Shown in pieces: positions 38,301-47,706 of a stretch of 64,000 bases of DNA (its first letter is position 1; each line of letters begins with the position of its first letter). Source of the DNA: Acanthaster planci (Eukaryota > Echinodermata > Asteroidea > Valvatida > Acanthasteridae); assembly GCF_001949145.1 (NCBI RefSeq), contig NW_019091361.1, positions 3,479,359 to 3,543,358 on the forward strand, written 5' to 3'. The translations under genes were made by a program, and so were the position numbers. Under the pieces are notes generated by a model. That model saw nothing but the letters and a program-made list of their open reading frames with translations. It was not told the DNA's origin and searched no databases.

Positions 38301-39384
38301 AATGATATTTGTTCGACAGCTGTTTCGAAACTAAAGGTCCATTACTTCTGTGTATTTTACGGAGTAACATAGGGATTCATTTTCACTGCAGAAGTCACCA
38401 ACTGCAATTTTAGTTGTAAAAACACCCATAATTCAATCAAGTGATCTCTTCAGAATACAGTGTAAATCTATCCCCCAAATATTACGGCAGGGTACCATTG
38501 GGCACGGTTGTTGGTGAAGGTGGTTTCGAACTGTTAACACCCATATTGGCTTACATGCTTTTAATATCTGCGTCGGGCGGCGTTCCCCGCGAGACCTAAA
38601 TTCTGCCATTTGACAGAAGAACCTCGTAACCTTGGACTTCAAAGAGAATGAGGGACAGTGAGGGAAAAAAATGACTACGCGGAATGCCAAGTATTCTCGT
38701 TACGAGTTTGGAACCGTGGAAATAATAATAAAAATGTCGAAGTTCTGTCGCTCATCAAAGAGAGAATCGAGAAGAATGCGTGCCAGTACGTTGCCACAAC
38801 AACCACTTTAATACAAAAATTCCGAGAGAGCCTTGGAGTGTGATTCTGTGCGAATTTTAAAAAGTGTTTAGTAATTGAGACTGGATCCTTGGAGCTGCAT
38901 ACCGCTCTCCCGTTGTTCAAAAGATCTGGAATAGTTGACGGTCACGTAATGTGTTGGCATTTCGAAATATGAGCTTTAGGAAAAATGTTGAAAATGTTGC
39001 GTTGGCGTGACGTCGGTGAAACAAAGCAAATGTACCGCCCCTCAAATAGACGCGAAGAATTCATTTGATGTGATTAATTCAGATATTATACCCAAATTGG
39101 AAAATTATTCTGGCAATCATCGGCGGGCCAGAGAAAAGGGTTATGTTCTATACCAATCAACATTTTGTGACGATGATTAAACGGGTTCGTGTATACACAA
39201 TAAGCTATTATTAATGACGCTATAGGCTAATAACATTACGAAGTAATTGGAGATGATTGTTTATGACTCAAGGTTCAATCGAAACTGTGTCATCTTGGGT
39301 TTTTGTTTATAGAGTCTTTCGGGTTAGTTGGTTCTATTAGAAATGCTAAAGGATTGGGGAAAATATAAAACTGGATTCACGTAC
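35309..39384 (-). other. Intron of the IGFBP gene (4.1 kb)
   Basis: The donor GTACGT (39384 downward) and the acceptor CTGCAG (35314-35309) bound it. It contains no further exon that I can see, but is unusually rich in TAGGCCTA palindromes (for example near 35508, 36849, 37007, 37032 and 38228). Confidence 0.7.
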
Positions 39385-39889
39385 TTGGCTTGCAGATGCC
39401 TTTTCTTTGGTCACGAGGTACGTCAGTTTGTACCCCCAGCATGACATCTTGGACGCACTCCAATCCCGCATCACAGCTTCCCAGGTAATTCCACTTGCCG
39501 CCGCACAGTTCGTCCTCCACCTTGAGGCAGCGTGGACAACAGCCGCAGATCCCCGCGCCGATACCCCCTTTGCAATTCAGCTTGGAGGGTTTCCTGGGAT
39601 TGCAGTGGAGCTGTTCGCAGGGCGGGCAGCGGAGTTGTTCTACCTCCCTCCCTTTCCTCTCCCTGTCCCGGCTCGTTCCCCCTTGCCGGCGGCGACTCCC
39701 CCGGTCCCGTCCCTTCTCGGGCCCGTCGCGTCGCTGCTCGCGGTCTTTGCCCCGGTCCGAGTTGCCCCTCTTGCTGTTCTTGTCTCGGGGCTTGTTTCGA
39801 TTCTTCCCGGCTTCGGTCGGAACAATGGCCACCGTGCCGATCAGCCACACCAGAATGCAGATGGTTGTTACAATCCCCGCCAAATCCAT
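39385..39889 (-). CDS. Secreted IGFBP-domain protein, exon 1
   Basis: This exon encodes residues 1-168. The ATG at 39889 starts a signal peptide (hydrophobic core at about residues 5-22, cleavage likely near residue 28). Residues 29-84 form an extremely basic, low-complexity Arg/Lys/Gly/Asp/Glu segment. Residues 88-166 form an IGFBP N-terminal domain with the full set of 12 cysteines (88, 91, 96, 106, 115, 117, 118, 121, 129, 139, 145, 166), including the hallmark GICGCCPRC and ELCGG. The exon ends in phase 1 at a GTACGT donor. Such single-domain proteins are secreted and some bind insulin-like peptides; binding here is inference. The exon sits in GC- and CpG-rich DNA, which opens many antisense frames that are not genes. 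If the intron is retained, translation stops after two more codons. Confidence 0.87.
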
Positions 39890-40700
39890 AGCAACAGAAG
39901 TTCACGGTGTTTTCAAGAAAAAAAATTGTTCAAATAAAACTCCAAAGAACAGTCATAGGTTCTTCTCAGGATACAGCGAGGAATCTAGATTGGGCTTCTC
40001 GACTGCAAAGAAGTAAAATGTGATTTGGATGAAATCACGTTTACTTCTCTATTTTGGCTCAAGCCTGGGCCTTGCGTTTCGCAACCAGTGGGCGAGGTTC
40101 AGTGCTCACCGTCAGCCACCACTTCTCCTCAGTTTTTCTTCCTGAATTGAGTCGGCAGACCGTTGCCAGGCTGCCGATCCAGTGGTCTCGGCCGAGACTC
40201 GTCAAAAGTTTCCCTCCCTGGAATTGACGATTCCCAGAGCGCCAATGAAAAGCCCGGGAGCGATCATCACCGACCAATATCAGAGGTGTGAAAACCTGAA
40301 ATTAAATACTTTCGCTGCTGGACGAGAGGTTCCGCACCACTGACGACCATTGCGATGGAGTTACTGATGGCCCTGTCGAAACAACGCTACGTGTTTTACT
40401 CGCATTATAAAATCTAACACTTCACCATGTAGCACGTGGCTGGTTGGCCCAAGGCGGCACAAATTTGAACTCCTTTCACACGTGACTGCATTTTCATATT
40501 CACTTCAGTCTCTCCCTAAGTCACTCTTTCTTCCGCTCTGCAGTAATTTCCGGATATCCACGGCTAAACATACAATGAATAGAGAGTCCACGCCTAAAGA
40601 ATCGTCCACCGTACCAAGCTTATGTTTACCCAGGACTGAATGAATGGCAGGGCCGCTTTGACGTCACTCATCCTTTAGCCAATGGAACAGCGCGTAAACT
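39890..40700 (-). promoter_or_regulatory. CpG-rich upstream region of the IGFBP gene
   Basis: This is GC- and CpG-richer than most of the window and lies directly upstream of the ATG. A possible 5'-UTR acceptor (TTCTTTGCAG, near 40010) hints at a spliced leader exon. No clear TATA box at a fitting distance. The placement as promoter is by position and composition only. Confidence 0.4.
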
Positions 40701-42570
40701 CACCGGCAGAGTTATTAATACATGTATTAGGTAGATTACTATTGGGCGTCTCTTAATTCTGGCAGTGACTCTTGTCCAATACAAATCCTTTGTTAAAACT
40801 GTTCACTCCCCCATCGATAGCAGTGATAGTCACTAACGTGGAATCAGCGACAGAGCTCAACTAGTAATCGGAGATTTGGCGAATGAACTGTTCTTAACTG
40901 ATGATTAGCCTGCCTTTCGTTTGTCCGATCTTAGTAATACCACCTCATCTCTCCTTTTTTTTCTCGGTTTAGATGCAATCCCAGGAACCCTCGAGCGCCG
41001 ACAAAAAAAAAACAGTTCGGAAGAAGACACGGACGCGGAGTCTCAAGCCAGTTCGCCTTTATATTGCTTAGTCACTTTTGCAGGGAACTACAGAGTGAGG
41101 GCGGACTTCATTGATGCAATCGGGCTAAGGTCATTGCACTCTCACATAGAGAGAAAAAAAAAGAAATATTTTAACAACGCCTTTTTGAATAGCTTAGCAA
41201 ACCCTTTGGTGGAAATCAATGTGATAAAACATAAAATTGGAAGAAAATGGACAGTAAATGGCCTGAAACTTTGGTTCAGACCAGTGGCGTGGTCCTTCGG
41301 GGAAGTGGGATGCTACGGAAGCGTATTCCTGCCAACGCGAAAAAATGATTTTTATCTCGTTTAAACGACATAGTGCTCTTTTAAACGAGACATCTGCATT
41401 TATGTCTTTTACATGAGATACCTAGTCGTGTAAACGAGATGAATCGTTTAAACAAGATAAAGTGGTTTTTTTTTCGTCCGTAGGATGCGACCATTTTAAC
41501 AGTTACGAAATATAAAAGCGACGTCTCTTCTTGGCTGCATGGTACTAGCACCCCAGCCCACTCCACTTTGAAATTAATGGTGCGGCCGACAAAATGGTCC
41601 ACCTGACAGCACAGTCGAGACAAGATATATCATTTGGGAACTGCTCTCCCGAATTGCTCAAACTTTAGCAAAATGACAAGTTTGGAGTATGTATCTCTTG
41701 TCGCCAAGGTCCGCTCCTTTCTCTCATCCATCTTGTGTATGTTTTTGAGTGATGGATCATACAGCAGATGAGCTCCGGGTACAAAAACACAGAAACCAAG
41801 GAGACGCGGCGCCAACGCAAGTTTCCGCTCATTTTATTTAAACAGAAATTGTATGAAGGGGGTTCGAGTGAAGCAGTTGCCGTACAACAGATCTCTAGAT
41901 CTTCATCCAGTGACGCAAACAGAAGTGGTACAGATTGAGTGCCCTGCTGTGGCAAAGTGAAAGGAGACAAGACAGACACGAGAGATGGGAGTACGTCATC
42001 AGGGAAATGTATGAGCATGAACCTTGTCAAGTCTCATGGGACAGTGAAGAAGCTTGTCGTTATAGTGCATTGTGAAATATGCGAGTTGAAAATATGTTCA
42101 ACTTTTACTAGATATTTTATATTACTTACCTTGACGTCAAAAATGCAAGTCCAAACCGGTGTACCATGAAATTTGGCCTGCGTTAAATTCGGTCTGTTCT
42201 TGTTCATCTATTAGCAAGTTCGTTATTTTAAAGCGCCAAGGTCATTCAGGAACAAAGTACGCGTGAGCCAATTTATATATATGGCTGCGCTGATGGGACA
42301 GATTATTGCTTGTGCGCCTAGCTGTTGCCAAGTAGCCTTGTACTGAGCATGCACTGTTTCAATACCGAGCTGGCTCATTGGACCCAAAACCCATTGGGCC
42401 AGTTTGTTTCACACAGATTTGAATCTCGACCCCGTCGCTAGTTCGCTCCATCCATTTTTGGGGTCTTTGAACCAACGACGGATCACTGATTGCGATCCAG
42501 ATCCGCGTAAACAAACTGGCCCATTTATAAATACAAACCCACTCGTCCCACGCGCGCGTTTGTCACATGA
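40701..42570. other. Non-coding stretch with TTTAAACGAGAT motifs
   Basis: At 41353-41460, four variants of the partly palindromic word ATCTCGTTTAAACGA occur within 108 bp in both orientations. The 147-codon plus frame at 40921-41364 starts without ATG, contains poly-Lys from A tracts and resembles no protein, so I do not call it. Confidence 0.5.
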
Positions 42571-42874
42571 TAGGCCTTTTCACACTAGGCAAATCTCGGG
42601 GTTGAAGCTGGGTTGAAAACGGGTGGCGATTCACACTTGAACAATTTCAACCCTGCGTCAACCCCGAGATTAACTTCAACCCGGGCTGAAAATTGTTTGT
42701 GCTCATTTTCGGGTTGAACTCACTGTGATAAGCCTAATTCACACGAAACAAATGTGAAACAATGCTGGGATGAATGCAGGGTTGAAAATCCAATTTCAAC
42801 CCAGGGTGCGGCCATGAGCTTGCCCTGGGTTGAGTTCAAACTGGGTTGACAGGCTGCAATGTGGAAAGGCCTTA
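42571..42874. mobile_element. Foldback/MITE element with TAGGCCTTTTCACAC ends
   Basis: The left tip TAGGCCTTTTCACACTAG and right tip CAATGTGGAAAGGCCTTA are imperfect terminal inverted repeats. Inside, AATCTCGGGGTTGA (42592-42605) has an exact inverted copy at 42658-42671. The word GGGTTGA or its complement TCAACCC recurs about a dozen times. No coding capacity. Confidence 0.7.
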
Positions 42875-45800
42875 TTTTTGTTCGGTGAGCGACGCCATGT
42901 GCATTATACCACTGATTACCACTATAGATGTGGAACACTATTCTTGACACAACACCCGTACCTGCGTAAATCACTGTCTTCTGATTGGTAGATCGTTGAT
43001 ACATGTCATTGAATTATCCATTCTATTCTACAGGTATCATCGAATAGAGCTTGATTTCACTTGACTGGTTTCCGCCCCCATTTCCCCCCAGGAAGAAATA
43101 GAAAATAACGTAGGGACGGAAACCAGTCTAAAGGCTCCTTTCCACAATGCGCTGCGTATACAAGGTGCGTTCATGCGTTTCGTTTTCACGGATACGAAAA
43201 TAAACTCCATTAACATACTGTCAACCGAACTCTTTGGCAGATTAAAATCCTCATCATTTCTGCTTTTTCAAAACAGAAATAATTTAATTGTTGATTGGAT
43301 AGTTTTGTCATATGAAACCTGAAGTCTAATTTAGTAGTAGCAAACATCCATCCACTTCTTTTGATTGTGAGAGTTTAATTAGGCCTAAGTGCTGCCAAAG
43401 TTACCCTGTGGTTTGGGGCAACTTTTGCAGGTTCCTGAAATTTAATAAAAACAATAAAAACGGATAATAGCGGATATATATGTTTTACATATGAAAAACC
43501 CTTCGGGCGAAGCTTCCAGGTGTATTTTATGATAACATTACTTCCATAGACTCATTTGAGAGAATCTCATATCATTCATGTAGCTCTTTGCGAAGATATG
43601 ACAACTACAAACAAGGGGGTGTGGCGTGTGCCAAAGTTACCTCAGGGTGCCAAAGTTGCCCTGGTTGACGTTAACACACGTGTGTGTTGTGTTCGGGCGT
43701 CAAAATCGCCGGGGAGCGATTTTGACGGATACGCAACACTTGGTGCAAGTGTTGACGCGCATAGGAAATGGCCCCTTAGCATGGCAATGTACAAGGAGTG
43801 GGTAGCACTTTGGACACCAATCTGTTCCATTGTTGATTTACCCTAACGTGGCGCGGCCCCTGACGTAGTGCACTTTCATTTTTCGCTTCTTTTGCCTTAA
43901 CGGAGTAATATTTTAAGCTCTAATTTCAAAGTTTGTGAAATTTCATCAAACTCCTTGTAGGCCTATTCTGATTCATAAATCTGGATTTTACGTTCGGGCT
44001 ACACAGTTTGGATACATTTTTATTTTGGCCCGATTTTCCGATTTTTTTCAGACGTGCAAAATGAACTCTTTTAAAAGGTGCCGCAAAATAGGACAAGAAT
44101 TTTCGTACAAGCTTATGGATGGGTAGTTATCAACTTCAAATGATTTTGTAAATGATTATTTGTTTTTTTTCCAGAATTTGTCAAATAGGCCACGTTAGGG
44201 AACACTCAGCTGATTTCGACCAAACTTTCAGACGCCAACAGTTTCGGATTTCTAACTTAATTTCATGACGATTAAATTGTTAACAAGGGTAAAGACCATG
44301 TAACATTAAGGTAATAGTTCCGGTTTTTAACCAGACGAGTTTCAAGTTTTTCAAGAAACACGCTCGGCAACGCTGTGTGAGGAAAGTTAGGTGAACGTCG
44401 ACGTATGTCTCGTTAAGGGTCTCTACTGAAGCCCACATACATGATGGTCGTTACTAGGCGAGTGGGACCTATTATTTTTGTTTTCCTAAAGAGGAGGATT
44501 AATGCAGGTATTGTATAAAAAAATAATAAATGTTTCACATTTGTGCAGTGGAAAGAATAATTTAATTCAGTGACAGCTAAAATGTTCGATTCCATTCGGC
44601 TTCGTCTCGTGAAACTAGCATTTTGTCTGTCACCTCATGGATTGATTCTTAAAGTTACACTCATAAACATTCTTGAACTATGGTTTTACGGTCAACTTCA
44701 AAGAGACGGTGATATAAGGTGATAAATTTTGAATTTTTAATGACCAACCTAAGGCAATAATCCACACTAAACCTCAAAGAATCAGACATTTTTACTGTTT
44801 CAGCATATTTCATGTTTTATTGTGTAACTTTAGTCCAGCATGAGTGTACAGTCAACTCGAAAGTCAACAGCGTGAGGCAAATTTACCTAAGAAGCCGTCA
44901 TCTTTTTAATCTAAGGTTTATAAGCAAATCTTGAAAAACTATTCTAACGATGTCGCAAGGCATTTCTGCTCGCTAATCTTGTCACGGTATACATTTCTTC
45001 ATTTACGTGCCAATCTGTCATCATGGGAATAATTACTTCGTCAAATTTTCTCCAATGCTTTAAGATAAACATTCTTTTCTTCCATTCAATTTACATTAAT
45101 TAAATTAGCCTTGCATCGTTTACAAGTGCGGTTGCTTGGTACCACACAACATTTGCTGCGACTTCCTCGTCCCCAAAAAACTGTTAACACAGAGGGCGCT
45201 AATCATCTCAAAGCTGTTCTCTTGTCTTCATGTTTATAATGAATAATAAAACTCGAGTTGTTAAACCCTGTGCTTATTTTTCACCTTGCATCACAGTTAA
45301 TTTTTGTAGTTCATGAATTAAACACAATCATAACATAGCAGGGCATACGTGTAAAAAATAAAAATTCATAAACATTTCTTTTCCAAAAATACTTTTAGGT
45401 CCTACAACAGCAGTAACCACGTAAAATAAACAATTTACCAAAACACTTCTATACTTGTAATGGCAACTTTTTGATGTGTGTCTATTCCAGTATAGACGGA
45501 CTTATTGACAGTAAATTTACAAATTTAATCAGGGTGGGGAGAGTTGCAAGAAATACTTCCAAACCCTTTGTCGATTCCAGAAAACCTAACATTATGTACT
45601 TGGACCTCTAGCAATTAATGCTGTTGCATATTTACACACATAAATACAAAATGTTAAAGGTCGCATTAAGCTGGCAGAATAAATATATCTGTACAGAAAC
45701 CACTCTTAATGACGAAATATTGAACTAACTAACCAGTAGCTCTAAGTTGATTCGGCTAAGCATAAATATACAGCGAGAATATTGTTTTTCTTTTAATTAA

Positions 45801-46930
45801 AAACCAGTGAAAGAAGTTAATGTCGCAAAGGATTAGAATGATACCTATAGGCAAAATGATGTGCATGTTAAATTGAAAAGGTGTTCATTATTGAGTGAAA
45901 TCCAAAACATTTGTTTTTGGTCCTTTGTAAATTTATTAATATTTAGTTATTTTCTGTTAACGGGTAGAACACCTCTTTCACAAAATCAAGCGATAAAGAA
46001 AAGAATCAATACTATAAATATACAAAATTTCAGTCTTATTTGATTGAAAACCAAACAGCATCAATGGGACAAGATGGCAGTCTTCTTTATTGTCTTGAAA
46101 GATTCAAATTAAATACATCTGTGGTTTTGCTCCAAGAGAGCAAAACAGGCACTGACTACATTAACCATAATATGTGACCTGTCACCACAAAATGAGCTGA
46201 AAGTCAGAATTGTCGAAATTGAGATATTGGTATTTTTGACTTCAGCTGAAAAAGAGCTTTCTAGTGGTATAAACAGTAAGGTGACAATGTGACATTTTTC
46301 TGGCAGCTTTGCGTCTTTGTTTCTGACACTGATTCAAAATTTCTGACCAGGCATGAATAACGCTATTGTCAAACTTGGTTAGAAAATGACATTTTTAAGT
46401 ATCCGATTGTGCTAACAATTTGGAATTAAATAGAAGGGTTCTCTTTCCAAATATTTTTGGCTTTGAACTGCCACAATAAGAAATAGCAGAGATTGGCTTT
46501 ATGCTCATTTTGTAGAGATGGGTTACATATAACGGTGAAGTTTTACACACTGTTGAATTTGTATGGCACATACAATATTAACACAAAGTTGGAACCTAAC
46601 ACAAAAGCTGACCTTGGAGTAATTGAAATAAGTCTACTGTCAGGAATGGCCAACTTTCTCAACATATTTATATCTTATCAAATTGATGGATCAAAGGACA
46701 AACCAAGCTTGATTGTATCTGTATGTGGATTACAATGATAGGATTCAAAGACACCAGATTTTCTACAAAAAAAGGACATACATGTAATTAGAATTGATCG
46801 TTAAATCCTACTGCAAAATGAAGATTCTTTGAGGTTTGCCCACTCAGATTGAAAAAAACAAACAAGAACAAACAACCTTCCACCAAATCCACAGACATTA
46901 ACTTGGTTAATGCGGACAGCGTACAGGAAC
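42875..46930. other. Non-coding stretch between the two main genes
   Basis: I see no gene. There is a duplicated phrase GCCAAAGTTACC at about 43395 and 43630, further AGGCCT palindromes, and a repeat-like segment beginning TGTGACCTGTCACCACAAAA near 46175. Confidence 0.5.
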
Positions 46931-46964
46931 TGCATGAATTTTATTACTTGCTAGCAGTCTATAA

Positions 46965-46970
46965 TTTATT
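46965..46970 (-). terminator. Candidate poly(A) signal of the ADAMTSL gene
   Basis: AATAAA on the minus strand lies about 640 nt past the stop; a second copy is at 46940-46945. Either would give a 3' UTR of usual length. Confidence 0.35.
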
Positions 46971-47605
46971 AAACATATACAGCACATTTAACAAAGAATA
47001 CATATTAAAAAACTGAACGATGAAACAATGAATCTTCTCAGAGTACTGCATACAAATATTCACCTTCTTCTCAACTGAGCCCATTTCAGAGGTCGCCTAT
47101 TCAGATTCTTGGAAGTAGTGAACTACCTTGTAGTGACTACTGTGAATTTCATTTGGCAGATCTAAACGTGAATATGTTGAAAACAATCTGACTTCCTCAC
47201 CAAAAAACACAAAACAAAACAAAACTGACAGCATCTCTCACGCCACGCACAATCTTAAAGGGCGAAATTACTAATGAAAATTACCGAAATTCTGGAAATG
47301 TTAAGCCTTTTTAAGCAGATGTCCAATTACGCCTTGCCAGCCATGCAGAAAGTCAACAGGAGTTTTGGTAAATTTCAAAGTTGAAATAAATCACAGGCCA
47401 AAAAAAATTGCCTTGCTTGAAAATTCGAAAAGCGCAATCCGTTACTCCATGCTTGACTACAAGAACTGCACACATTTGCCCAGTCTTCAAAAGATGTTCT
47501 TGAATGAAAAGGAACATTTTGTTCCTGCAGCATTTGGTGCACTGGCATAGCCAGACCAATATTATGGACCACTGGACACATTTGTGGTGTCTATCAAAGA
47601 TGTTC

Positions 47606-47706
47606 CTACGAGCAGGTCTTACAGCAGGATAACTGATAGGCACTTAGATGACACTTGTTCATCCTCTTAACGAGACTGCAGAAGGCAATGCTGTCCTCAC
47701 AAGTAT
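47606..47706 (-). CDS. ADAMTSL1/3-like: ADAMTSL last exon: PLAC domain and stop
   Basis: The acceptor TTGGTTCTGACAG precedes 101 nt that enter in phase 1 and end at TAG. It encodes residues 828-860, DTCEDSIAFC...KC...CCKTCS. The six-cysteine spacing C-x6-C-x8-C-x8-CC-x2-C is the PLAC (protease and lacunin) signature, found at the C-terminus of many ADAMTS and ADAMTSL proteins. It directly follows the last TSP1, as in the family. Confidence 0.9.

Noticed and set aside
39471-39905. Second minus-strand frame of 144 codons over the IGFBP exon
   Set aside because: It is the shifted frame of the same GC-rich exon. The other frame has the signal peptide and the 12-Cys IGFBP pattern.
39407-40016. 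Plus-strand frames of 119-176 codons
   Set aside because: They are antisense to the IGFBP exon and result from its high GC content. Proline/arginine/serine bias, no domain.
40921-41364. Plus-strand frame of 147 codons
   Set aside because: No ATG at its start, poly-Lys from A-runs, includes the CCAGTGGCGTGGTCC repeat-like phrase, no splice context.
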